DNA of 64,000 nucleotides from Candidatus Chloroploca sp. Khr17 (GTDB lineage: Bacteria; Chloroflexota; Chloroflexia; Chloroflexales; Chloroflexaceae), in contig NZ_RYFF01000010.1 of assembly GCF_004138165.1 (NCBI RefSeq), forward strand, positions 62,001 through 126,000, written 5' to 3'. Numbering within the stretch: the first letter of the stretch is position 1; each line of letters begins with the position of its first letter. The translations under genes were made by a program, and so were the position numbers. The notes under the pieces were generated by a model that worked only from the letters and a program-made list of their open reading frames with translations, ran no database searches and had not been told where the DNA came from. Positions 23,804-32,365 of the stretch are shown here, piece after piece.

Positions 23804-25599
23804 TGTTCAGCGACCCCAAGGCCCTGTTCGGTAAATTGCAACCGGTAGAGCCGGTGGTAGTAGCCACGCCGGGCCAGCAACTCGTCGTGCGTGCCGTCCT
23901 CGACGACGCGGCCCTGGTGTAAGACGATAATGCGATCAACATGGCGAATTGTGCTCAGGCGATGGGCAATAATGATGCTCGTGCGGCCGTGCAGCATCCG
24001 CTCGAGTGCATCCTGGATCAGAGCTTCCGTTGCCGTGTCAACACTGCTGGTCGCCTCGTCGAGGATCAAGAGCACTTCGGGGTTGAAGGCCAGCGCTCGC
24101 GCAAAAGCGAGCAACTGCCGTTGGCCAAGGGAGAGATTGGCCCCACGTTCACGGACTTCGTGCTCGTACCCATTGGGTAGACGCTCGATAAAGGTCGCTG
24201 CATTCACCATTTCAGCGGCCCAGCGCATGCGTGCATCGTCTATGGCCGTACTATGCAGGCGAATATTGCTGGCAATTGTCCCCGAAAAGCAGACCGGATC
24301 TTGCGGCACGGCGGCAATATGCTGCCGTAACTCGTGCTGGCGCAGATCACGCAGATCGATCCCATCAAGCGTAATGCGTCCTCCCTGGACATCATAAAAA
24401 CGGGCCAGCAAGCCAACGAGACTGCTCTTGCCCGCCCCGGTTGCCCCGACAATTGCCACGGCCTGACCGGCTGGAATGTGCAGGCTGATCCCCTTAAGCA
24501 CCGGCTCATTGGGGTCATACCCGAAAACAACGTTTTCGAGGCGAATTTCGCCGCGGACAGGCTGGGGCAGGGTCACAGGATGTTCGGGGTCACGCACCTC
24601 TTCGGTTGTATCAAGCACCCCCACCACGCGCTCGGCAGAAGCCATTGCGGCCTGCAAGATGGTATACCGCTCGGCGAGGTTACGGATGGGCTGAAAAGCG
24701 CGTTCGGTATAGAGCACAAACGCTGCCAACATACCGATCGATGCCCAGCCGCTCATCACGCCATAGCCACCACCCCAGAGAACAGCTGCGGTACCAATCG
24801 CGGCCATCAGTTGAACTGTGGGCATAAAAATGGCAAAGATCAGCAAGGATCGCACATTGGCCTGAAGGTAGGCTTCACTCAACCCACTGAAATGGCGTTG
24901 ACTGGTCACCTCGCGGCCAAAGAGTTGGGTCACGAGGACGCCGCTGATCTGCTCGTTGAGAAACGCATTGATCTTTGCCAGCCGCTCGCGCACCAGGCGA
25001 TACGTCGCCCGCATCATCCGCTGATAGATGGCAACTATCAGCATCAGGATGGGCAGCGTAGCGAGACTGATCAAGGCTAGCCGCCAGTTCAAGAAAAACA
25101 TAATGCCAATAATGCTTAACAGTGTCACCAGATCAGCTAGGATGAGCACCAACCCCTGGGTCAAAAACTCATTGAGCGCATCAACATCGTTGGTAATGCG
25201 CGTCAGCAGCCGCCCGACCGGGTTACGGTCGTGGAAGCTCAAACTGAGCTGCTGGAGGTGCTGAAAGAGTTGCTTGCGCAAATCCATCACGACCGACTGG
25301 CCGGCGCTGTTTATGATATAGCTATGGGTATAACGCAGCGCAAAGCTGCTTGCCAGCACCAGCACATACAGGGCGAAAATTGGCCAGAGTCCCTCGAGGC
25401 GGCCCTCGCTAATTGGCCCATCAATGGCCTGCAAGACGAGCAAGGGTGGCACGATCTCGGTCAGCGCTGCCCCAAAGAGGAGCACCAGGGCCAGGGTCAG
25501 TTGCCGCCAGTAGGGCATGACAAAGACCACCATTCGGCGCATCAGTCGCCCATCATAGGCTTTCCCAAGGATTACATCATCATCAAAGCCACGTGCCAT
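23800..25599 (-). CDS. ABC exporter half-transporter (canonical catalytic site partner)
   Basis: Fused membrane and ATPase domains, 599 residues: six TM helices in the first 320 residues, then Walker A GATGAGKSS, signature NLSLGQRQ (degenerate, LSLGQ rather than LSGGQ) and Walker B LLILDEATSSVD with an intact catalytic Glu. The upstream partner has the mirror-image pattern, so the two should form an asymmetric heterodimer like TM287/288. The ATG at 25599 has GGTGAGG before it; the in-frame extension to 25671 would overlap the partner gene. Substrate unknown. Confidence 0.92.
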   Translation of the reverse strand: MARGFDDDVILGKAYDGRLMRRMVVFVMPYWRQLTLALVLLFGAALTEIVPPLLVLQAIDGPISEGRLEGLWPIFALYVLVLASSFALRYTHSYIINSAGQSVVMDLRKQLFQHLQQLSLSFHDRNPVGRLLTRITNDVDALNEFLTQGLVLILADLVTLLSIIGIMFFLNWRLALISLATLPILMLIVAIYQRMMRATYRLVRERLAKINAFLNEQISGVLVTQLFGREVTSQRHFSGLSEAYLQANVRSLLIFAIFMPTVQLMAAIGTAAVLWGGGYGVMSGWASIGMLAAFVLYTERAFQPIRNLAERYTILQAAMASAERVVGVLDTTEEVRDPEHPVTLPQPVRGEIRLENVVFGYDPNEPVLKGISLHIPAGQAVAIVGATGAGKSSLVGLLARFYDVQGGRITLDGIDLRDLRQHELRQHIAAVPQDPVCFSGTIASNIRLHSTAIDDARMRWAAEMVNAATFIERLPNGYEHEVRERGANLSLGQRQLLAFARALAFNPEVLLILDEATSSVDTATEALIQDALERMLHGRTSIIIAHRLSTIRHVDRIIVLHQGRVVEDGTHDELLARRGYYHRLYRLQFTEQGLGVAEH

Positions 25600-25621
25600 C
25601 GCATCATCCTCACCATTGGTC

Positions 25622-27415
25622 TTATGCCGATAATTCCGCTTCGAGCAATTCGCGCCGATACATCGCTGCATACTGCCCGCCGAGCTTCAGCAACGCACTA
25701 TGGTTGCCTTGCTCAATAATCTGTCCATCGTGCAACACCACAATCTGGTCAACCTCGCGTACCGTTGCAATGCGTTGCGCAATGATAATCGTCGTCCGTC
25801 CACGCATCACCTCGCGCAGCCCGGCGAGGATTTGCGCCGCAGTCTGCGTATCAACGCTGCTCAATGCATCGTCGAGTACCAGCACTGGCGGATTGCGGAG
25901 GATTGCCCGTGCAAGCGAGACCCGTTGCTTTTGCCCGCCCGACAGGGTTACGCCACGTTCACCAACCATCGTATCCAGGCCATCGGGAAACTGGGCCAGA
26001 TCATTGGCGAGGCGTGACACCGTCACGGCGTGCTCAATGCGTGCATCCAGGGCCGCATCGTGCCCTCCTTCCACCCCAAAAGCCACATTTTCGCGCAACG
26101 GCACACTAAAAAGAAAGGTCTCTTGGGGCACATACCCAATCGCACGCCGTAGATCGCCTAGATCCAGGGTTTGGACATTGATGCCATCGAGGAGCACCTG
26201 ACCCTCATCGGGATCACGGACGCGTGACAAGAGATTGACGAGCGTTGTTTTGCCCACTCCGGTTGCGCCCACGATCGCCAACGAATGTCCTGCCGGAACG
26301 TGGATCGACAGATCGCGTAGCATCCACTCAGCCCGTCGCTCGGGGCACTGTGCTGTCGTTGCGTGATTGGCAGGTTCTTCATAGCGTAGCCCGACACGCC
26401 GAAACTCCAACTCACCACGGGGGTTGGGCAAAGGACGGGCATCGGGTGGATTGACCACTGCTGGCTGATAGCGCAGCACCTCCATCAAGCGCCCCATCGA
26501 AGCTGAGGCCTGCTGATAGAGGGAAACCATCCAGCCGAGCATAATCATTGGGAAGGCCAGTAAGCCCAAATATGCATTGAACTGCACCAGTTCACCGATG
26601 GTCAACGCACCGGCTACCACCAGACGCCCACCAACGAGCAGCACCAACGCGGCGACGATGCCAAGGCAGAGCGCCATCGCAGGCCAGAGCGCCCCACTGA
26701 GCAGCACATAGCGGAGATTCAGTTCGCGATAGCGCTCATTCTCAGCGGCAAAGACCCCGAGCTCGGCATCTTCCTGGGCATAGGCCTTGATCGTACGAAT
26801 CCCAGAGAAATGCTCTTGGACACGGGTCGAAATGACACCGAATTGATCTTGCACGCGGGTAAAGGCCGTACGCATGCGATTGCCGAGCAGGACAAACACC
26901 ACGGTTGCCACCGGCATAAGGAGCATCACAATCAGGGCCAGGGTCACATTCATCATCAACATCAAGACTGCGGCGGCCAGAAAGGTTAACAGAGCCGTTG
27001 CGGTGCCATTGATCCCAGGGCCGAGCAATTGACGGACGGCGCTGAGGTCATTGGTGGCACGGGCCATCAAATCGCCGGTATGATTGCGGCTAAAAAAAGC
27101 CTGATCGAGCCGCATATAGTGGGCAAAGAGTTGGGTGCGGAGATCGTACTCGATCTGATAGGAAACCCCGGCCAGCGTCATGCGCTGAATAAAACGAAAG
27201 ACACCGTCAGCAAGGGCGACGATGATGAGCATCACACCATACCCGAGGATGCTCGTCAGCACCAGTTGGCCGGTTGCCAGTTCATCAACGGCAAGCCGCA
27301 AGATATATGGTCCAAGCGCACTCACCGAGGCAGCAAAGGCTGCACAAATCAAGCCTGCCAACAATGACCAGCGATAGCGCCTGAGATAGGGGATAAGATA
27401 ACGAAGATTGGACAT
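25622..27415 (-). CDS. ABC exporter half-transporter with degenerate Walker B
   Basis: A 597-residue half-transporter, six TM helices followed by an ATPase domain. Walker A is GATGVGKTT, the signature is a canonical LSGGQKQR, but the Walker B region reads LVLDDALSSVD, with Asp replacing the catalytic Glu. Combined with the partner's degenerate signature, this predicts one hydrolytically weak and one active composite site. A loop of about 20 extra residues (PANHATTAQCPERRAEW) precedes Walker A. It is the first gene of the pair; the stop is 22 bp before the partner's start. Confidence 0.92.
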   Translation of the reverse strand: MSNLRYLIPYLRRYRWSLLAGLICAAFAASVSALGPYILRLAVDELATGQLVLTSILGYGVMLIIVALADGVFRFIQRMTLAGVSYQIEYDLRTQLFAHYMRLDQAFFSRNHTGDLMARATNDLSAVRQLLGPGINGTATALLTFLAAAVLMLMMNVTLALIVMLLMPVATVVFVLLGNRMRTAFTRVQDQFGVISTRVQEHFSGIRTIKAYAQEDAELGVFAAENERYRELNLRYVLLSGALWPAMALCLGIVAALVLLVGGRLVVAGALTIGELVQFNAYLGLLAFPMIMLGWMVSLYQQASASMGRLMEVLRYQPAVVNPPDARPLPNPRGELEFRRVGLRYEEPANHATTAQCPERRAEWMLRDLSIHVPAGHSLAIVGATGVGKTTLVNLLSRVRDPDEGQVLLDGINVQTLDLGDLRRAIGYVPQETFLFSVPLRENVAFGVEGGHDAALDARIEHAVTVSRLANDLAQFPDGLDTMVGERGVTLSGGQKQRVSLARAILRNPPVLVLDDALSSVDTQTAAQILAGLREVMRGRTTIIIAQRIATVREVDQIVVLHDGQIIEQGNHSALLKLGGQYAAMYRRELLEAELSA

Positions 27416-27818
27416 AGGGCACCATTGGTGAATAGTTGCTACACATTAACTTTTCGAAGAGAGACACCTGTTCGAGAAGATAGAGTGAGTATAGCATTGC
27501 TCTAGGGGGTTGTAGTCAGTCGTAAGGCTGATGGAAAGCGGTGCAAAAGACCATGAAACTGGTTGATTTTTCTTAAAAGCAACGGATTGACATTTTTTCT
27601 TGACTCCTATATAATTTAGGGCAATGAGCCAAGCAATCTACTACGCTTCCAGACGCACTGGCAAACCGACCTCAGCACGGCTGGGATCTCATTGTAGTAG
27701 TGCTTTGCTCCCACCCCGACAAAGGGTATGGAAGGTGCGACGACCGCCGCCAGGCGCGCAAGTCGTACCTGGTGTGTTCGGCCCTGGCGCTCGTAGTTGA
27801 AGTATCGGAGGTCCGCTC
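27416..27818 (+). other. Intergenic region and leader upstream of pufB
   Basis: About 400 bp without a gene. The left part separates the ABC exporter start from the puf promoter at 27587. From the expected transcription start near 27622 an untranslated leader of almost 200 nt runs to pufB; CTACTAC (27638-27644) and GTAGTAG (27694-27700) can pair in it. Long leaders of this type may matter for mRNA stability or light/oxygen control; no known riboswitch is recognised. Confidence 0.5.
27587..27615 (+). promoter_or_regulatory. Consensus promoter of the puf operon
   Basis: TTGACA at 27587-27592, a 17-bp spacer and TATAAT at 27610-27615: a fully consensus sigma-70 promoter, the best in the window. 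A second TTGACT at 27600 lies inside the spacer and could be part of an overlapping promoter or a regulator site. Confidence 0.88.
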
Positions 27819-27989
27819 ATGCGTGACGATGACGATCTGGTTCCCCCCAAATGGCGGTCGTTGTTCAACAATCAGGACTGGCTGGTTCATGACATCATGG
27901 TCAAATCCTTCTGGGCATTCGGTGTCATCGCCGTGATTGCTCACACTCTGGTCTGGGTGTGGCGTCCGTGGCTCAACGCCGGTTTCTAG
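27819..27989 (+). CDS. pufB: Light-harvesting B808-866 complex beta subunit
   Basis: A 56-residue antenna polypeptide that binds bacteriochlorophyll a in the core light-harvesting complex around the reaction centre. It has a charged N-terminus ([12 protein letters not shown]), His at residue 24 (WLVHD), a single membrane helix and the conserved His at about residue 42 (VIAHTLVW) that ligates bacteriochlorophyll, then WRPWL. The sequence strongly resembles Chloroflexus B808-866 beta. GGAGGT lies six bases before the ATG. It is too short for routine ORF cut-offs. Confidence 0.95.
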   Translation: MRDDDDLVPPKWRSLFNNQDWLVHDIMVKSFWAFGVIAVIAHTLVWVWRPWLNAGF

Positions 27990-28079
27990 CTCGGTCGGGT
28001 ACAGGTGTGCGCGACGATGGTGGGCAATCGGCCCTGATTCAGATGCAACCTCTCCCAAAACCTGTTAAGGAGTTGACTT

Positions 28080-28271
28080 ATGATGCCTCCACGCAGTGCA
28101 GTTCGCACCAACATCGTGATTTTTACGATCCTCGGCTTTGTCGTGGCTTTGCTCATCCACTTCATTGTGCTCAGTTCGGTTCGGTACAACTGGCTTGACA
28201 ACCTCACACCAGATGGCGTAGTTGCGCCTGTGATGACAATGTTGCTCCAACTGTTCGCTATGTTCGGCTAG
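28080..28271 (+). CDS. pufA: Light-harvesting B808-866 complex alpha subunit
   Basis: A 63-residue antenna polypeptide with the N-terminus [11 protein letters not shown], a single membrane helix and the bacteriochlorophyll-binding His at about residue 27 ([10 protein letters not shown]), matching Chloroflexus-type alpha chains. AAGGAG lies seven bases before the first of two adjacent ATG codons; either may be used. It follows pufB by 90 bp and is closed by a strong hairpin. Confidence 0.95.
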   Translation: MMPPRSAVRTNIVIFTILGFVVALLIHFIVLSSVRYNWLDNLTPDGVVAPVMTMLLQLFAMFG

Positions 28272-28321
28272 GTGCCGCTGGCGCTGGCGCGTCGCCAACT
28301 TATCGTGCGACACAAACGAAG

Positions 28322-28356
28322 CAACAGCCGCCAGCACACCATGCTGGTGGCTGTTG
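28322..28356 (+). terminator. Intercistronic hairpin after pufA
   Basis: Arms 28322-28336 and 28342-28356 (15 bp, one G-U) around the loop CACCA. It lies between pufA and pufC and could terminate most pufBA transcripts or protect their 3' end, giving more antenna than cytochrome. Confidence 0.7.
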
Positions 28357-28402
28357 TCTTGTAAGCAATGCAACTGCACTTTTTTTGCACATATTCCAAA
28401 AG

Positions 28403-28431
28403 TTGACCTTCCGAAGTATCAGGTGTATACT
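28403..28431 (+). promoter_or_regulatory. Separate promoter for pufC
   Basis: TTGACC at 28403-28408, a 17-bp spacer and TATACT at 28426-28431, followed by about 150 nt of leader to pufC. Confidence 0.8.
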
Positions 28432-28591
28432 GGCGCTACATTCAACTGGCTTGCCAGAGACCCTGCTACGGCTCAGCCTGATGGGTTGAGCAACGCAATC
28501 GTTTGCTGTCCCTCTTAAAGTGCTGCACGTCGGAGCCGGCCCCGGAGCCTCGGCACCGCCGAGCTGCTGATCCGGAGTTGAGGAGACCCTT

Positions 28592-29836
28592 ATGCAATCG
28601 CCAACTCGACCGACAGATCGACAGGCGGCGATCTTTATTTCGGTGGCTGTAGGAATTGTGGTAGCTGTTGTGACTACGGCAACGTTCTGGTGGATCTACA
28701 GCCTGACGCTTGGTCCCGAACGGGCAGCAGCGGCGTTGACCGCCAATGCCCCGTGGAGTCCAAGTCAAGGCATCAAAGCCATCACCGATGCCGCACCCAA
28801 TGTCCCTCCCGAAGGTCGCCAGGTTTGGCTTGGCAGTCAGGCGTGGACTGAGGGTGTTCAGGCTGGACAAGCCTGGGTGGACGCTAACCCCAATACCGTC
28901 AATGTCCAGGTGCTCTCAGGCATGACCTCAGCACAGGTATGGACGTATATGCAGCAGTATGTCTCAGGTGGCCTGGGCGTCGGCTGTCAGTATTGCCATA
29001 ATCTGCAGAACTTTGCCAGTGATGAGTATGCCCAGAAAATCTCGGCGCGCAACATGCTCTATCTGGTATCTGATGTCAACACCGAATTTATTGTTGATCT
29101 GCCCAACTGGCGTGGCAACTATGTCCAGTGTGCGACGTGTCACTACAACGAGCCCAAGAATCTTGAGGCCGTTGGGACGCAGTTTATCAAGAGTGTGCCC
29201 GATATCCCGGTCGTGGTTGATCCCCTCGACGAGAATGGGATGCCCATCCTCGATCCGGCCCTGAAACCCGAAGAGATTCGTGGTCAGGTTGGTCTTCAGG
29301 ATGCGGTGCTCTTCTACATTTACAACTATCAGATCTGGCGGCCGTTTGATCCTGCTGATGAAGAGAGTGGCCGTGGTTCACTTGCGCTGACCCTTGATGG
29401 TGGTCGTACCCAGGATCAGGTGACGATCAACCAGAATGTGATGAATTACAATTCCTGGGCGCTTGGTCAAGGCTGTGTCTATTGTCATAACTCGCGCAAC
29501 TTTACTGCGTATGAATTAGGTGCGGCAAGTAACATCACCAACCCGGAAGCTGGCTATAACAAGCTGAAGGCAGCGCGGATGATGCAGTTGACAACCTGGC
29601 TTGCGTTCAACTGGACGATCAATGGGGCGATGCCGTACGGTGCGGTGCCGACGGCATTAGAAGGTGGAGCTAGTCGGTTCTCATATCGCAACATTGATGG
29701 TGAGATATTTAACGTGCCAGGGTGTTATACTTGTCACAGGGGTGTGAACATTCCGACCGGTGCGATCAATCAGACGCAAATTCCGGCTGGTGATGCAGGA
29801 GTGGTTGTTCTCCCGCCCGTCCTTCGTGGCAATTAG
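28592..29836 (+). CDS. pufC: Reaction-centre-bound tetraheme cytochrome c-554
   Basis: Electron donor to the photo-oxidised special pair of the type II reaction centre. The 414 residues begin with a short cytoplasmic stretch and one membrane helix (about 12-38) acting as uncleaved anchor, then a periplasmic domain with four CxxCH heme sites: CQYCH at 132, CATCH at 180, CVYCH at 295 and CYTCH at 378, the spacing arranged as two heme pairs. Met residues upstream of each pair are candidate axial ligands. There is no lipobox, unlike purple bacterial PufC. GAGGAG lies six bases before the ATG. Auracyanin, encoded 4 kb downstream, is a likely donor. Confidence 0.96.
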   Translation: MQSPTRPTDRQAAIFISVAVGIVVAVVTTATFWWIYSLTLGPERAAAALTANAPWSPSQGIKAITDAAPNVPPEGRQVWLGSQAWTEGVQAGQAWVDANPNTVNVQVLSGMTSAQVWTYMQQYVSGGLGVGCQYCHNLQNFASDEYAQKISARNMLYLVSDVNTEFIVDLPNWRGNYVQCATCHYNEPKNLEAVGTQFIKSVPDIPVVVDPLDENGMPILDPALKPEEIRGQVGLQDAVLFYIYNYQIWRPFDPADEESGRGSLALTLDGGRTQDQVTINQNVMNYNSWALGQGCVYCHNSRNFTAYELGAASNITNPEAGYNKLKAARMMQLTTWLAFNWTINGAMPYGAVPTALEGGASRFSYRNIDGEIFNVPGCYTCHRGVNIPTGAINQTQIPAGDAGVVVLPPVLRGN

Positions 29837-29890
29837 CCAATCGGTTGAGTAGTTCGTGTGCTGGCTTGCTCACAGTCACACACGATCTTG

Positions 29891-29964
29891 TGAAAGCCAC
29901 GAAGGGCACAAAGTAGCGGCATACTCAGGTTTGCCCCTCAACTTTGTGGCCTTCGTGGCTTTCA
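29891..29964 (+). terminator. 24-bp stem, 26-nt loop hairpin between pufC and bchG
   Basis: Arms 29891-29914 and 29941-29964 are reverse complements with one mismatch. Unlike the other hairpins the loop is long. The arm contains CACGAAGGGCACAAAG, similar to short motifs that recur in intergenic DNA of some bacteria, so it may belong to a dispersed repeat. Confidence 0.55.
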
Positions 29965-29983
29965 AGCTAGAAATGAGCTGTTC

Positions 29984-30934
29984 ATGAGCGATCTCCGCAA
30001 AGGTTCTAGTCTGGCCCCTCCGCCTTCTTCTTCGCCCATTCAGCCGTCGCTTACCCCCCGTGTTGCTGGTTTCCGTGGTACCCTCGGCCGCTCGATCACG
30101 TTGATGAAGCCAGTCACCTGGTTTGCCCCAGCGTGGGCGTTTCTCTGTGGGGCTATCGCGAGTGGTGGGCTCTCCTGGTCAGCCGAGCCGATCTTTCTCC
30201 TGGCGCTTGGTATATTGATGGCGGGGCCTATCCTTTGCGGCCTGTCGCAAGTTATTAATGACTATTGTGATCGGGATGTTGATGCGATTAATGAACCCCA
30301 TCGCCTGATCCCTTCTGGGCAGGTCTCGTTGCGTCACGTCTACATTTTGACCCTGATCCTGACCTGGATCGGGACGAGTGTGGCGCTGTTGCTTGGCGGG
30401 GAAGTGGCCCTCTATGTCGGGCTTGGCTTGATCTGTGCCCTGGCCTATAGTCTCAAGCCGGTACGGGCCAAGCGCAATGGCTGGTTTGGCAATTCCCTGG
30501 TCGGTATCTCGTATGAGGGCCTGGCCTGGATGGCCGGTCACGCGGCCTTTGCGGCGTTGACAACCCAGAGTTTCTTGATTGCAATGCTCTATTCGCTCGG
30601 TGCTCACGGGATTATGACGGTCAATGATTTCAAGAGCATGAGCGGCGATACGCGGATGGGCCTTCGTTCGATTCCTGTGCAGTATGGCAAAGTTGTCGCT
30701 GCCCGTATGGTCGTGATTACGATGGGGGTTGCGCAGATCGGGGTGATTGCCCTGCTCTTCTTCTGGGGGCATCCTATCGCGGCTAGTGTGGTGGCGTTGC
30801 TGCTGATTGCCCAGAGTGTTCCGAACGTCCGCTTTATTCGTGACCCTGAGCATAACGAGGTCTTCTTTAACGCAACGGCGATTATGCTCTTTGTATGGGG
30901 CATGATGGCGGCTGCGATCGGGTTGGCGGCGTAA
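29984..30934 (+). CDS. bchG: Bacteriochlorophyll/chlorophyll synthase
   Basis: UbiA-family prenyltransferase that esterifies bacteriochlorophyllide a with a geranylgeranyl or phytyl chain, the penultimate step of bacteriochlorophyll a synthesis, in the membrane. The 316 residues have a disordered Ser/Pro-rich N-terminal 35 residues, about eight or nine TM helices, and the polyprenyl diphosphate motif NDYCDRDVDAINEPHR near residue 90, plus the second Asp motif NDFKSMSGD. It lies 24 bp before bchP, making a bchG-bchP operon downstream of pufC. No strong ribosome-binding site is seen. BchK (for chlorosome pigment c) is a related alternative, but the bchP/puf context favours BchG. Confidence 0.93.
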   Translation: MSDLRKGSSLAPPPSSSPIQPSLTPRVAGFRGTLGRSITLMKPVTWFAPAWAFLCGAIASGGLSWSAEPIFLLALGILMAGPILCGLSQVINDYCDRDVDAINEPHRLIPSGQVSLRHVYILTLILTWIGTSVALLLGGEVALYVGLGLICALAYSLKPVRAKRNGWFGNSLVGISYEGLAWMAGHAAFAALTTQSFLIAMLYSLGAHGIMTVNDFKSMSGDTRMGLRSIPVQYGKVVAARMVVITMGVAQIGVIALLFFWGHPIAASVVALLLIAQSVPNVRFIRDPEHNEVFFNATAIMLFVWGMMAAAIGLAA

Positions 30935-30958
30935 CGAGAGGCTAGAAAGAACGATGGT

Positions 30959-32194
30959 ATGGCACAGCGGGTGCTGATAGTTGGGGCGTCGGTGGGCGGG
31001 GCAACGGCGGCGATTACCCTGCGTAATCTGGGTATTGAGACGGTGTTGCTCGAGAAGGAACTGGTGAAGGCCAAACCATGTGGTGGGGCGGTTCCTCCAG
31101 CGGCGTTTCACGAGTTTGATCTCCCTCAGAGCCTGATCGACCGTAAGGTGAAGCAGTGTCTGATTGTTTCGCCTTCTGGTCAAGAGACACACGTCCCGGT
31201 GATGGGCAGTGTGCCTTCGGATGACGATTACGTGGCGATGGTGCGTCGTGAAGTCTTTGACGGCTTTCTCCGTGAGCGGGCGCAACAGCGTGGGGCCGAG
31301 TTGATCCACGGGCAGTTGGTCGGGTTACAGGTCGAGCCACATGGCGTGACGGCAACCTATCGCTCGATGCGTGATGGACGTGAGGCGAAACTGACGGCTG
31401 ATGTGGTGATTGGGGCCGATGGGGCTTACTCGCCAACGGCACGGATGCTCGGTTTGCCCAATCTTCCCCGTGCCGTTGCGATCCAAGAGCGCATTGCTTT
31501 GCCACCAAGCAAGATGGCTCGCTGGGAAGAGACGGCCGATCTCTATCTTGGCCGTGAGGTGAGCCCCGATCTCTATGCGTGGGCCTTTCCGAAGTGTGAT
31601 CATATTGCCGTCGGCATTGGGGCCGGACCCGGCCATACCGAAAAAGCGAAACAGTTGCTGGTTAATCTCAAGGCACGTCTTGGGCCAGCGCTTGATCAGG
31701 GCCGCCTGATTCTGCGTGAAGCTCATGCCTTGCCGATGGAGCCGCGCAAGCAGATGGCGTTTGATCGGGCGATGCTGATTGGTGATGCGGCTGGCCTAGT
31801 GGTGCATACCTCGGGCGAGGGGATTTACTGGGCGATGAAGAGTGGGCAGATCGCAGCCCAGGTGCTTGCGCATGCCCTCGATACGCCCGATGCCGCCCAT
31901 CTGCGCCTCTACGAGCAGCTCTGGTGGCAACAGTATGGCACGATGTACACCTTCTTGCGCTGGTTGCAGCGTTGGGGCTATGGCAACGAGCGCCAGATGG
32001 AAGTGTTTACAGAGATGTGCCGCAATATTGATGTGCAACGTCTGACCTTTGACAGCTACATGTACAAACAGATGACGCCCGGCCCGTGGCTTGCGCAGAT
32101 GCGGATGACCTGGGATATCATCAATGCCCAGGCACGCAACTATGTGCGTCGCCGTACCCCACTGCGTGAGCAGGAAGTGTACGCCGTTGTCTAG
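30959..32194 (+). CDS. bchP: Geranylgeranyl reductase (bacteriochlorophyll)
   Basis: FAD-dependent reductase that reduces the geranylgeranyl tail to phytyl on bacteriochlorophyll a, using NADPH. The 411 residues open with the dinucleotide-binding motif VGASVGGATAA and Glu at the end of strand 2 (VLLEKE), the C-G-G motif KPCGGAVPP of this family, DVVIGADGA and the flavin-binding LIGDAAGLVVHTSGEGIYWAM. It is the last gene of the photosynthesis block and is closed by a perfect hairpin. Confidence 0.95.
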   Translation: MAQRVLIVGASVGGATAAITLRNLGIETVLLEKELVKAKPCGGAVPPAAFHEFDLPQSLIDRKVKQCLIVSPSGQETHVPVMGSVPSDDDYVAMVRREVFDGFLRERAQQRGAELIHGQLVGLQVEPHGVTATYRSMRDGREAKLTADVVIGADGAYSPTARMLGLPNLPRAVAIQERIALPPSKMARWEETADLYLGREVSPDLYAWAFPKCDHIAVGIGAGPGHTEKAKQLLVNLKARLGPALDQGRLILREAHALPMEPRKQMAFDRAMLIGDAAGLVVHTSGEGIYWAMKSGQIAAQVLAHALDTPDAAHLRLYEQLWWQQYGTMYTFLRWLQRWGYGNERQMEVFTEMCRNIDVQRLTFDSYMYKQMTPGPWLAQMRMTWDIINAQARNYVRRRTPLREQEVYAVV

Positions 32195-32213
32195 GAGTTG
32201 AAGCGCTTGCTGT

Positions 32214-32262
32214 TTGGATCGCATAAAAACGCCAGCTTTGCTGGCGTTTTTATGCGATCCAA
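32214..32262 (+). terminator. Perfect 23-bp hairpin after bchP
   Basis: Arms 32214-32236 and 32240-32262 pair exactly around TTT. The stem has an internal A5/T5 tract, but there is no U-tract after it. Confidence 0.78.
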
Positions 32263-32290
32263 GGGCTTGGGCCGCATCGCCGCAGCTGAG

Positions 32291-32319
32291 TTGACAGGAA
32301 GGCGTTGCGATGATACACT
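32291..32319 (+). promoter_or_regulatory. Promoter of the gntR-type gene
   Basis: TTGACA at 32291-32296, a 17-bp spacer and TACACT at 32314-32319, with TGA directly upstream making an extended -10. Confidence 0.8.
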
Positions 32320-32327
32320 TGCGGCTA

Positions 32328-32348
32328 AACATCAGATCATATGATGTT
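32328..32348. promoter_or_regulatory. Operator-like palindrome at the gntR transcription start
   Basis: Perfect 7-bp arms AACATCA (32328-32334) and TGATGTT (32342-32348) separated by 7 nt. The site is at or just after the expected transcription start and ends 18 bp before the ATG, suiting autorepression. Confidence 0.6.
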
Positions 32349-32365
32349 TGAAGGGAGAGACAAGC

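Larger units (their letters stand above)
28272..28591 (+). other. pufA-pufC intergenic region
   Basis: 320 bp without a coding region. It holds a 15-bp hairpin right after pufA, an oligo-T run near 28380, a separate promoter for pufC at 28403-28431, and a leader of about 150 nt ending in the pufC ribosome-binding site GAGGAG. Confidence 0.7.

Noticed and set aside
30179..31309. 376-residue open frame opposite bchG and bchP
   Set aside because: It spans two recognised genes on the other strand and is His/Arg/Gln rich with no motif; an antisense shadow.
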